A stretch of DNA of 64,000 bases from Bradyrhizobium manausense. Lineage in GTDB: Bacteria > Pseudomonadota > Alphaproteobacteria > Rhizobiales > Xanthobacteraceae. How positions within the stretch are numbered: the stretch's first letter is position 1; each line of letters starts with the position of its first letter. Positions 17,648-25,338 of this stretch are shown in pieces. The position numbers and the translations under genes are program-made. The DNA is taken from positions 186,001 through 250,000 of the forward strand of contig NZ_JAFCKB010000004.1 of NCBI RefSeq assembly GCF_018130615.1, written 5' to 3'. The notes below the pieces were generated by a model, which searched no databases, was not told the DNA's origin, and was given only the letters and a program-made list of their open reading frames with translations.

Positions 17648-18259
17648 ATGGCGTTGGCGAACAAAAAATTTCTTCCGGCCGCCGAGGAACGTCGGCGTTT
17701 CCAGCGGGTGAAGGTACACCTGCTCGGCCGTTACATGCTGCCGGACCGCCGAGAATTCCCCTGCCAGGTGATCAACATGTCGCCCGGCGGGCTCGCGCTG
17801 CTGGCGCCCGGCATCGGCAATGTCGGCGACCGCGTGGTCGCCTATCTCGACCATATCGGCCGGGTCGAGGGCAAGATTACCCGGATCATCGACAACGGCT
17901 TCGCCATGACGGTCGGGGCGACGCCGCGCAAGCGCGACAAGCTCGCGGCCCAGCTGACCTGGCTCGCCAACCGCGACATCCTCAATCTGCCGGAGGACCG
18001 CCGCCACGACCGTATCGTGCCGCGCAACCCGATCGCGGTGCTGACGCTCGAGGACGGCACCAAGATGACCTGCCGCATCATCGACCTCTCGCTGTCGGGC
18101 GCGGCCATTGCCGCGGAAAACCGTCCGCCGCTGAAGTCGATCGTTCTGCTCGGCCGGGTGCAGGGCCGCGTGGTCCGAAACCTCGAAGACGGCTTCGCGC
18201 TGGAGTTCATGCACGAGCAGCCGATCGAGACACTCGAAGAGAGCGTTACCGCGCGGTAA
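17648..18259 (+). CDS. Tandem PilZ-domain protein
   Basis: A 203-residue cytoplasmic protein with two PilZ domains, the cyclic-di-GMP-binding module. PilZ1 shows RRRFQR (about residues 15-20) and NMSPGG. PilZ2 shows RRHDR (about 118-122) and DLSLSGA. These are the RxxxR and (D/N)xSxxG halves of the ligand site. In PilZ1 the (D/N)xSxxG half is complete; in PilZ2 both halves look intact. It probably relays cyclic-di-GMP level to an unknown target such as motility or polysaccharide export. ATG 17648 is preferred to an upstream start at 17594 because PilZ1 starts at once. An intrinsic terminator follows at 18297. Confidence 0.9.
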   Translation: MALANKKFLPAAEERRRFQRVKVHLLGRYMLPDRREFPCQVINMSPGGLALLAPGIGNVGDRVVAYLDHIGRVEGKITRIIDNGFAMTVGATPRKRDKLAAQLTWLANRDILNLPEDRRHDRIVPRNPIAVLTLEDGTKMTCRIIDLSLSGAAIAAENRPPLKSIVLLGRVQGRVVRNLEDGFALEFMHEQPIETLEESVTAR

Positions 18260-18296
18260 AGCGAAAGCGCGCCAGAATCCCTGTTATTCCAGCCTC

Positions 18297-18331
18297 AAAG
18301 GCGGCCTCCGCGATGCGGACGCCGCCTTTTT
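18297..18331 (+). terminator. Rho-independent terminator after the PilZ gene
   Basis: A perfect 9-bp outer stem AAAGGCGGC (18297-18305) / GCCGCCTTT (18321-18329), with a nested stem TCCGC/GCGGA, followed by TTTTC. It lies 38 bases after the PilZ stop. Confidence 0.9.
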
Positions 18332-18589
18332 CGCGTCCGGCGGTCGTCTCGCGCGGGGTTAACGCGCGGCCTTCTCGGGGCAGAAACAGCAGTTCCGCCA
18401 GCGTTCCCGCGTTAATCGCTACAATTTGAATCAATTGCAGTCATCTCAAATTTTATTCGACTTTGATTCAAGTATAGATCGAATTTGCAGCGCGTTTTAC
18501 TTGTATTCGTCTCGAGTTGACTTGGCTGACTTAGCGGCAACTCAAAAGCTCCATGCGAAATGTGGTCCCAACAAGAAACGGGGGCCGCA
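18332..18589. other. Intergenic region with an AT-rich block before the protease gene
   Basis: No gene seen. From about 18415 to 18550 the sequence is much more AT-rich than its surroundings (for example 18440-18480). It is the presumed promoter region of the transglutaminase-like protease. TTGACT at 18518-18523 could be a -35 element but no matching -10 is clear. Confidence 0.5.
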
Positions 18590-19216
18590 ATGTTGGACTT
18601 CAGGGGACAGGGGAAGGCACTGGCACTTGCTGCCATGCTGTTCGGGATCAGCGCGGCAGCGCAGGCCGGCGAAAGCCGTCTGCTCTACGCGAGCCTCGGC
18701 GACACCACGCGTGCGCCGATCGGCTGGGTCGAGTTTTGTGCAGAGAATGCCGCTCAGTGTCAGGGCGGGCCGTCGCAGCCGCGCGACATCGTGATGTCGC
18801 AGGCCGCGTGGCGTGACCTGACCAAGGTCAATCGCTGGGTCAACGAGACCATCAAGCCTTTGACCGACCAGGACCACTGGGGCGTGATCGAGAAGTGGTC
18901 GCTGCCGACCGACGGTTACGGCGACTGTGAAGACTACGTGCTGTTGAAGCGCAAGATGCTGATTGATGCCGGTTGGCCGCGCGAGGCCCTGCTCATCACC
19001 GTCGTGCGCGACAAGAAGGGTGAAGGACACGCGGTGCTGACGGTGAAGACCGACAAGGGCGAGTTCGTTCTCGACAATCAGAACGAGAGCGTCGTTGCCT
19101 GGACGGAGACCGGCTACCGCTTCGTCAAGCGCCAGTCGCAGAGCGACCCCAATGTCTGGGTCTCGCTCGGCGATACCAAGCCGGCGGTCTCCACCGCCAG
19201 CGCAAGAGACCAGTAA
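18590..19216 (+). CDS. Transglutaminase-like cysteine peptidase (BTLCP family)
   Basis: A 208-residue exported protein with a signal peptide (residues about 8-27, ending AAAQA-G). The bacterial transglutaminase-like cysteine proteinase domain fills the rest. The catalytic Cys is in YGDCEDYVLLKR, the His in EGHAVLTV, and the Asp in VLDNQNE. In other proteobacteria such periplasmic proteases (LapG type) cleave large adhesins under cyclic-di-GMP control, but no LapD or adhesin gene is adjacent, so that role is only possible. ATG 18590 is chosen over 18560 because GGGGG sits 6 bases before it. A strong terminator follows at 19296. Confidence 0.88.
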   Translation: MLDFRGQGKALALAAMLFGISAAAQAGESRLLYASLGDTTRAPIGWVEFCAENAAQCQGGPSQPRDIVMSQAAWRDLTKVNRWVNETIKPLTDQDHWGVIEKWSLPTDGYGDCEDYVLLKRKMLIDAGWPREALLITVVRDKKGEGHAVLTVKTDKGEFVLDNQNESVVAWTETGYRFVKRQSQSDPNVWVSLGDTKPAVSTASARDQ

Positions 19217-19295
19217 GTGGATCAGTAGAGACAAACGAACGAGTTACGCGACCCGGTCACATCCCCACCCCTCCCCGTCCCAGACCGGTTCGCGC

Positions 19296-19333
19296 GCGCC
19301 CAGCCATCCCCCAATGGCTGGGCGCAACTTTTT
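19296..19333 (+). terminator. Rho-independent terminator after the protease gene
   Basis: A perfect 11-bp stem GCGCCCAGCCA (19296-19306) / TGGCTGGGCGC (19315-19325) with an 8-base loop, followed by AACTTTTT. Confidence 0.93.
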
Positions 19334-19436
19334 GGTGGCTGAAATCGCACCGCAACAAGAAGGAAGCAGCGCGAAGCCGCAACCGGATTGTTGCTCAACT
19401 ACAGGCTGATGTGTAGTTTTCCTGTGGGAGGCAGGG

Positions 19437-20195
19437 ATGCGCGAAGCTTGGGCGACGCAATGCGAGAATGCGCATTTCGTCCTGCGCTGCCTTCGCTATC
19501 GATTTCGAACAGAACGCCTCCAGCTCCAGACGATCAGCCGCCTGAATCTCCACGGCGCCACCGTGCTCGACATCGGCGCCAACAAGGGCATCTATTCGTT
19601 CTGGCTTGCGCGCGCCGCCGGCCCCGATGGCCTGGTCCTGGCTTTCGAGCCACAACCTGAGATGGTTGAATATATCGGCAGGCGCCGGGTGCAGTTCGGC
19701 TGGCGCAACCTCAATATCATGCCGGTCGCACTTTCGGACATCCACGGCTCCGCGCAGCTCTCGCGCCAGCGGATTGGCGATGGCAGCGCATCCCTTTCGC
19801 GATCAAACGGCGAAACCATATCCGTCCCGACCATGAGGCTCGATGAGCTGCCGGACGTCGCGGGCGTGAAGTTCATCAAATGCGACGTCGAAGGACACGA
19901 GCTGAAAGTGTTTGCCGGCGGCGAGCGCACCATCAGGACGTCTCGGCCGGTGATCCAGTTCGAGGCAACGCCGCCCGAAGACCGGCAGTTGTTCGAATTC
20001 TTCGAGAGCCTCGGCTATTTGGGCGTCATGCTTCTGGGTCGAAGCTATCTTCCGCCGACCAACCCCGATCGGGTCCCGCACTACAAATTCGGATTGGGCG
20101 GCCATCGCGACTTTCTGTTCTTCCCGCCAGAGGCGATCGGAACGATCATTCCGGAGGCATTGGCACGCGCATTTCCCGCGCCGTGCTCACGCTGA
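19437..20195 (+). CDS. FkbM-family methyltransferase
   Basis: A 252-residue SAM-dependent methyltransferase. Motif I is VLDIGANKGIYS (about residues 42-53), the acidic end of strand 2 is AFEPQPEM, and the FkbM signature FIKCDVEGHELKVFAGG lies at about 143-159. Family members methylate hydroxyls of sugars or polyketides, and in rhizobia they often sit in surface-polysaccharide or Nod-factor regions. No such genes are adjacent here, so the acceptor is unknown. The start ATG is just after GGAGGCAGGG. It is convergent with the GntR gene (adjacent stops). Confidence 0.9.
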   Translation: MREAWATQCENAHFVLRCLRYRFRTERLQLQTISRLNLHGATVLDIGANKGIYSFWLARAAGPDGLVLAFEPQPEMVEYIGRRRVQFGWRNLNIMPVALSDIHGSAQLSRQRIGDGSASLSRSNGETISVPTMRLDELPDVAGVKFIKCDVEGHELKVFAGGERTIRTSRPVIQFEATPPEDRQLFEFFESLGYLGVMLLGRSYLPPTNPDRVPHYKFGLGGHRDFLFFPPEAIGTIIPEALARAFPAPCSR

Positions 20196-20906
20196 TCATC
20201 CCGCCCCGAGCACATCCGCGAGCCGCAGCTCGTCGGCGGCGGGATCCTTCAAAAACAGCTCGGCCTCGATCTCGTTCAGATGCGACAGCATCTGCGCGCA
20301 CGCGGTCTGCTTGTCGCGCTTGCGGATCGCGGTGACGATCTCGGCGTGATGATCGGTGCCGCAAGCCGGCGTGTCGTGACGACGATAGAGCAATATGATC
20401 AGCGAGGAGCGCGCGATCAATTCCTTCAGGAAGCCGAGATAGATGCTGTGTCCGCTCATCTCGGCAACGAGGCGGTGAAATTCGCCGGAGAGCCGGACCG
20501 ACGCGCGCGCGTCGCCGCGCAGCTCCGCCTCGCGCTCTTCAGTGAGATGCTGCTGCAGGCGATCGAGCCAGGCGGGCGAGACGGCATCGACGGCATGGTC
20601 GACGATGGTGGGCTCGATCAGCCGGCGCGCCTCGAACACTTCGCGGGCATCCGCCGGCGTCGGGCGCGCGACGAAGGCGCCGCGATTCTTCTCGATGTTG
20701 ACGATGCCCTCATGCGCGAGCTGCTGCAGTGCGGTGCGAACCAGCGTGCGGCTCGCGCCATAGATCTCACCGATCTCGTCCTCGCCGAGCTTGGTGCCCG
20801 GCAGCAGCCGATGTTCGAGGATCGCCGCGGTCACGCCCTCTCTGATCCGGCTGACGCGATCGCTCACGTCGGGCACATCGGATTTCGGGCGGGATTTGGC
20901 GGCCAT
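20196..20906 (-). CDS. GntR-family regulator, FadR/FCD subfamily
   Basis: A 236-residue repressor-type regulator. The winged helix is at about residues 20-85 (LGEDEIGEIYGASRTLVRTALQQL), and the all-helical FCD effector domain covers about 95-225, with the metal/ligand-binding residues Asp/His in the LSGEFHRLVAEM and TDHHAEIVTAI helices. The open frame extends upstream to 21125, but the ATG at 20906 gives the normal family length. It is transcribed away from the ABC transporter operon at 21173 across about 270 bases, so it probably represses or senses the substrate of that operon. FCD regulators typically bind organic acids or amino-acid derivatives. Confidence 0.9.
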   Translation of the reverse strand: MAAKSRPKSDVPDVSDRVSRIREGVTAAILEHRLLPGTKLGEDEIGEIYGASRTLVRTALQQLAHEGIVNIEKNRGAFVARPTPADAREVFEARRLIEPTIVDHAVDAVSPAWLDRLQQHLTEEREAELRGDARASVRLSGEFHRLVAEMSGHSIYLGFLKELIARSSLIILLYRRHDTPACGTDHHAEIVTAIRKRDKQTACAQMLSHLNEIEAELFLKDPAADELRLADVLGAG

Positions 20907-21119
20907 TAGTTCGAGGGCGGGTTTGAGGGCTCGATCGGTGACGTTCGGACCTCGAATGGTAATCGACGATCTGTATCCAATCACAGGCGAAACTTTATAC
21001 AATCTTCGCCCATTTCGTGTGCACATCCCTGCCCGCCCGTGCGCCGCACAAATGCACGGATTCGACCTAACGGGCTGACTCCGCTGCACAGTTTTTAAAT
21101 TCGGCCTGATTTGAGTTTT

Positions 21120-21135
21120 TGGCACGGACCTTGCG
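21120..21135 (+). promoter_or_regulatory. Sigma-54 (RpoN) type promoter for the ABC/racemase operon
   Basis: The sequence TGGCACG-GACC-TTGCG matches the -24/-12 consensus TGGCACG-N4-TTGCW except for the last base. It is 38 bases upstream of the ATPase ATG. The GG and GC cores are in correct 12-base register. The predicted start of transcription is near 21146. It implies nitrogen-responsive or other enhancer-dependent expression. Confidence 0.7.
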
Positions 21136-21172
21136 GAGAGAGGCGTAGCATCGCCCCTCTCGCGGACACGCC

Positions 21173-22159
21173 ATGGCCACTCCCGCCGCTCTCGAACTGG
21201 TCGCCGTCACCAAGCGCTACGACACGACGCTGGCGGTCGACGACGTCAACCTGAAGATTCCCGCCGGCACCTATTGCTGCCTGCTCGGCCCGTCCGGCTG
21301 CGGCAAAACCTCAACCCTGCGCATGGTCGCGGGCCACGAGGCCGTCAGCGAAGGCGACATCATTCTGGGCGCACAGAACGTCACCGACCTCGAGCCCGCC
21401 AAACGCGGCACGGCGATGATGTTCCAGTCTTACGCGCTGTTTCCTCACCTGAGCGTGCTCGACAATGTTGCGTTTGCCCTGAAAATGCGCGGCGTCGATC
21501 GCGCGACCAGGCACAAGCGCGCCGGCGAGCTTTTGGAGCTGGTGGCGATGAGCCCCTATGCCGGCCGCCTGCCGGCCCAGCTCTCCGGCGGCCAGCAGCA
21601 GCGTGTGGCGCTTGCCCGCGCGCTGATTACCGAGCCGCAGATCCTCCTGCTCGACGAACCGCTGTCCGCACTCGATCCGTTCCTGCGCGTGAAGATGCGC
21701 GGCGAGCTGAAGCGGCTGCAGCGCGAGCTCGGCATCAGCTTCATCCAGGTCACCCACGGCCAGGAAGAGGCGATGGCACTCGCCGACCACATCGTGGTGA
21801 TGAACCAGGGCAGGATCGAGCAGCAGGGCACGGCCCGCGACATCTTTCACCATCCCCGCACCGAATTCGTGGCCCGCTTCATCGGCGGCCATAACGTTCT
21901 CAGCGACGCCGGCAACCTCATCGCGGTGCGCGCCGATCAGCTCGGCATCAAGCCGGTCACTGATGGCGCGTTCGGCGCGCCGGCGCTGCTGACCCAGACC
22001 GAGTATCAGGGCTCCTACGTCGCCGTCTCGCTCACGCTCGACGACGGCACCGCCCTGTTCTCCCACGTTCCCGAAGCCACTTTCGACGTCCATCCGTTCC
22101 GGCCGGGCGATCGCGTGCTGGCCACCTGGGATCCCGCCAAGGCGCAACGTCTGCAATAG
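21173..22159 (+). CDS. ABC transporter ATP-binding protein, PotA/spermidine-putrescine-like
   Basis: A 328-residue ATPase that powers the uptake system of this operon. The Walker A GPSGCGKT is at about residues 39-46, the signature [15 protein letters not shown] at about 139-153, and Walker B ILLLDEPLSALD at about 159-170. The C-terminal TOBE-like domain (about 240-328) is typical of the PotA/FbpC group. It is the first gene of a five-gene operon (ATPase, binding protein, two permeases, racemase-family enzyme) read from the sigma-54 type promoter at 21120. The group imports polyamines and other small solutes; the enzyme at the operon end argues for a nitrogen compound. Confidence 0.95.
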   Translation: MATPAALELVAVTKRYDTTLAVDDVNLKIPAGTYCCLLGPSGCGKTSTLRMVAGHEAVSEGDIILGAQNVTDLEPAKRGTAMMFQSYALFPHLSVLDNVAFALKMRGVDRATRHKRAGELLELVAMSPYAGRLPAQLSGGQQQRVALARALITEPQILLLDEPLSALDPFLRVKMRGELKRLQRELGISFIQVTHGQEEAMALADHIVVMNQGRIEQQGTARDIFHHPRTEFVARFIGGHNVLSDAGNLIAVRADQLGIKPVTDGAFGAPALLTQTEYQGSYVAVSLTLDDGTALFSHVPEATFDVHPFRPGDRVLATWDPAKAQRLQ

Positions 22160-22202
22160 CGCCGTCATTTTAGAAAATGCGCAAAACAGAGGAGTGACTG
22201 GA

Positions 22203-23492
22203 ATGACCGAGACGACCAAAAAGACCGGCGTCAGCCGCCGCACGCTACTCAAGGGCACCGCGGGTCTTGCCGGCCTTGCCGCTGGCTCCGGCGCCATCAC
22301 CGGCTTCCCCTACGTGATGTCGGCCGAGCCGAAGGTGCTGCGCTATCTCGGCACCGCCGTGAACGAGGGCGACGACATCTCCAAGCAGTGCCTGAAGGAC
22401 ACCGGCATCAAGATCGAGTACATCACCGCGACCACTGACGACGTCACCAAGCGCGTGATGACCCAGCCGAACTCCTTCGACGTGCTGGACACCGAATATT
22501 TCTCGCTGAAGAAGCTGGTGCCGTCGGGCAACATCCTTGCCCTCGACGCCAAGAAGATCAAGGAGTTCGACAACATCACGCCGGTCTTCACCAAGGGTGA
22601 GACGCCCGGCGGCAAGAAGATCGGCAATCAGGGTACCGCGCCCTGGAAGGTGCTCTATCTCGAGGGCAAGGATTCCAAGACCTTCTCCAAGACCGCAACG
22701 GAGTTCGTCACGCTGATCCCGACCGTCTACAACGCCGACACGCTCGGCATCCGCCCCGACCTGATCAAGCGTCCGATCAGCTCGTGGTCGGAGCTGCTCA
22801 ACCCCGAGTTCAAGGGCAAGGCCTCGATCCTCAACATCCCCTCGATCGGCATCATGGATGCCGCAATGGTCGTGGAAGCCACCGGCAAGTACAAATATGC
22901 CGACAAGGGCAACATGACCAAGGAAGAGATCGATCTCACCATGAAGGTGATGACCGAGGCGAAGAAGGCCGGCCAGTTCCGCGCATTCTGGAAGGACTTC
23001 AACGAGAGCGTCAACCTGATGGCTTCGGGCGAAACCGTGATCCAGTCGATGTGGTCGCCGGCGGTGACGAAAGTGCGCTCGATGGGCATCGCCTGCACCT
23101 TCCAGCCGCTGAAGGAAGGCTACCGCTCGTGGGCCTCGGGCTTCTGCGTCTCCAAGGGCGTGTCGGGCGCGAAGCTCGACTGGGCCTATGAGTTCGTCAA
23201 CTGGTTCCTGTCCGGCTATGCCGGCGCCTATCTCAACCGCCAGGGCTACTACTCGGCCGTACTCTCGACCGCGAAGGCCAACATGGAGCCCTACGAGTGG
23301 GCCTATTGGATGGAAGGCAAGCCGGCCGAGAAGGACATCAAGGCGCCCGACGGCTCGCTGCTGGAGAAGGCAGGCGCGGTGCGTGACGGCGGCTCCTATG
23401 AAGACCGCATGGGCGGCGTCGCATGCTGGAACGCCGTGATGGACGAGAATGACTACATGGTCCGCAAGTGGAACGAGTTCATCGCCGCGTGA
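22203..23492 (+). CDS. ABC transporter substrate-binding protein, Tat-exported, PotD-like
   Basis: A 429-residue periplasmic binding protein. The N-terminus has a twin-arginine signal (SRRTLLKG, then a hydrophobic stretch GTAGLAGLAAGSGAITGF). The body is a bilobal extracellular solute-binding domain of the spermidine/putrescine-like family (type 2). The start ATG at 22203 has AGGAG 10 bases before it; the GTG at 22194 is too close. The last codon overlaps the permease start by one base (23492). It has high Lys content and good codon bias, suggesting it is the most expressed gene of the operon. The ligand is not predictable. Confidence 0.93.
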   Translation: MTETTKKTGVSRRTLLKGTAGLAGLAAGSGAITGFPYVMSAEPKVLRYLGTAVNEGDDISKQCLKDTGIKIEYITATTDDVTKRVMTQPNSFDVLDTEYFSLKKLVPSGNILALDAKKIKEFDNITPVFTKGETPGGKKIGNQGTAPWKVLYLEGKDSKTFSKTATEFVTLIPTVYNADTLGIRPDLIKRPISSWSELLNPEFKGKASILNIPSIGIMDAAMVVEATGKYKYADKGNMTKEEIDLTMKVMTEAKKAGQFRAFWKDFNESVNLMASGETVIQSMWSPAVTKVRSMGIACTFQPLKEGYRSWASGFCVSKGVSGAKLDWAYEFVNWFLSGYAGAYLNRQGYYSAVLSTAKANMEPYEWAYWMEGKPAEKDIKAPDGSLLEKAGAVRDGGSYEDRMGGVACWNAVMDENDYMVRKWNEFIAA

Positions 23493-24451
23493 TGGATACG
23501 TCGGAAGACATCCTGCAACAGCGATCCCCGGACCTCGTCCGGGGATCGGAGACGGCGCGCCCTGCGAAAGCGGCGCGCCTGTCGCCCTCCTTCATCTCCT
23601 GGCTGCAGGCCGGGCCGATGATGCTGGTGTTTCTCGCCTTCTTCCTGATTCCACTCGTCTTCGTCGTTATCGTCTCGTTCTGGGACTACAACGAATATCA
23701 ATTGCTGCCGGCCTTCTCCGGGCGCGGCTACACCGACACGTTCGAAGGCTGCATCGCGCAACTCCCCGATCTCTGCACTATCGCCAAGACCTATCTGAAG
23801 ACGCTCAAGCTGTGCTTCCTGGTCTGGGCCATCACGCTCTTCATCGGCTTCTGGGTCGCCTACTTCCTTGCCTTCCACGTCAAGTCCAAGACTTGGCAGA
23901 TGGGACTATCGCTGCTCTGCACGATCCCGTTCTGGACCTCCAACGTCATCCGCATGATCGCCTGGATCCCGCTGCTCGGACGCAACGGCCTGGTAAACTC
24001 CGGGCTGATGAAGACGGGCCTGATCAATCAGCCGGTGGAATGGCTGCTGTTCTCCGAATTCTCGGTGGTGCTGGCGCTGGTGCACCTCTTCACCTTCTTC
24101 ATGGTGGTGCCGATCTTCAATTCCATGATCCGCATCGACAAGTCGCTGATCGAAGCGGCCTATGACGCCGGCGCCACCGGCTTCCAGACGCTGGTCAACG
24201 TCATCATTCCCTTGGCCAAACCCGGCATCGTGATCGGCTCGATCTTCGTCATCACGATCGTGATGGGCGACTTCATCACTATCGGCGTGATGGGCGGCCA
24301 GCAGATCGCAGCCGCCGGCAAGATCATCGAGACGCGCGTGAACGCGCTTCAATTCCCGGCCGCGGCCGCCAATGCCGTGATCCTGCTCGTCATCACGTTC
24401 CTGATCATCACCATGATGTCCCGCATCGTCGACATCAAGAAGGAGCTCTAG
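23492..24451 (+). CDS. ABC transporter permease (PotB-like)
   Basis: A 319-residue inner-membrane permease with about six transmembrane helices. The EAA loop that docks the ATPase reads EAAYDAGATGFQTLVNVIIPLAKPGI (cut here in two parts for length: EAAYDAGATGFQTL, NVIIPLAKPGI), at about residues 221-247. The N-terminal 30 residues are hydrophilic and encoded partly by a perfect palindrome (23523-23547). Start overlaps the binding-protein stop (TGATG). If the N-terminus were shorter, the next in-frame Met pair (MMLVFLAFFLIP) would be the start of TM1. Confidence 0.93.
   Translation: MDTSEDILQQRSPDLVRGSETARPAKAARLSPSFISWLQAGPMMLVFLAFFLIPLVFVVIVSFWDYNEYQLLPAFSGRGYTDTFEGCIAQLPDLCTIAKTYLKTLKLCFLVWAITLFIGFWVAYFLAFHVKSKTWQMGLSLLCTIPFWTSNVIRMIAWIPLLGRNGLVNSGLMKTGLINQPVEWLLFSEFSVVLALVHLFTFFMVVPIFNSMIRIDKSLIEAAYDAGATGFQTLVNVIIPLAKPGIVIGSIFVITIVMGDFITIGVMGGQQIAAAGKIIETRVNALQFPAAAANAVILLVITFLIITMMSRIVDIKKEL
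23523..23547 (+). other. Perfect hairpin at the binding-protein/permease junction
   Basis: GATCCCCGGA (23523-23532) and TCCGGGGATC (23538-23547) form a 10-bp perfect stem with a 5-base loop, 31 bases after the binding-protein stop and inside codons 11-19 of the permease. Such a structure can block 3' exonucleases and keep the binding-protein mRNA more abundant than the permease mRNA (inference). Confidence 0.6.
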
Positions 24452-24454
24452 GCG

Positions 24455-25333
24455 ATGAAGGAAGGACGCCCGCGCAGCTTCTACGTTCTCGCGATCTTCT
24501 TCGCGGCCTATGTGCTGTTTCTCTACGGCCCGATGATCGCGATCTACGTGCTGTCGTTCCAGGGGCCACAAGGCGGCCTCACCTTCCCGATGAACGGGGT
24601 ATCGACCTACTGGCTGACCAAGCTGTTCCAGGGGACCGGCATCGTCGACCTCGGCGCCGCCTTCCGCCGCTCGCTGCTGCTCGGCGTCATCGTCATGGCC
24701 GTCACCGTCGTGCTGTCGGTCGCCGCCGGCATGGCCTTCCGCAGGAAGTTCAGGGCGCAGAGCATTCTGTTCTATTCGGCGATCGCGAGCCTGATCGTTC
24801 CCTCGATCATCACCTCGCTCGGGATCTCGCTTGAATTCCGCATCGTCGACGACCTGATCAAAGCGCACTGGAATGAGAACTTCGAGACCTCGATGGGCCT
24901 GCTCACCTCGGGACTCGGCGCGCATCTGACCTGGACGCTGCCGTTCGGCCTGTTGATCATGTTCGCGATCTTCAATCGCTTTGATCCCCGGCTCGAGGAA
25001 GCCGCGCGCGACCTCGGTGCCACGCCATGGCAGGCCTTCCGTCATGTCGTGCTGCCGATCATCCTGCCGTCGGTAATCGGCATCGGCCTGTTCGGCTTCA
25101 CGCTGTCGTGGGACGAGCTTGCGCGTTCCAGTCAGGCGATCGGCGCGGTGAACACATTGCCGCTCGATCTGCAGGGCCTCACCACCACAGTGACGAACCC
25201 GGACATCTATGCCCTCGGCACCATCATCTCCGCTGTGTCGTTCGCGGTGATCACGCTTGCGCTCGGCACCATCCACACGCTCAACAGGCGGCAGGCGGCC
25301 AAGGGTTCGGACGCCGGCAAAGGGCTCGTCTAA
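24455..25333 (+). CDS. ABC transporter permease (PotC-like)
   Basis: A 292-residue inner-membrane permease, partner of the 319-residue permease just before it (3-base gap). It has six predicted transmembrane helices, and the EAA loop EEAARDLGATPWQAFRHVVLP at about residues 177-197. The N-terminal MKEGRPRSF is cytoplasmic. The pairing of two unlike permeases with one ATPase and a Tat-exported binding protein is the standard polyamine/opine-type layout. There is no sign of truncation or frameshift. Confidence 0.93.
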   Translation: MKEGRPRSFYVLAIFFAAYVLFLYGPMIAIYVLSFQGPQGGLTFPMNGVSTYWLTKLFQGTGIVDLGAAFRRSLLLGVIVMAVTVVLSVAAGMAFRRKFRAQSILFYSAIASLIVPSIITSLGISLEFRIVDDLIKAHWNENFETSMGLLTSGLGAHLTWTLPFGLLIMFAIFNRFDPRLEEAARDLGATPWQAFRHVVLPIILPSVIGIGLFGFTLSWDELARSSQAIGAVNTLPLDLQGLTTTVTNPDIYALGTIISAVSFAVITLALGTIHTLNRRQAAKGSDAGKGLV

Positions 25334-25338
25334 CTTCA

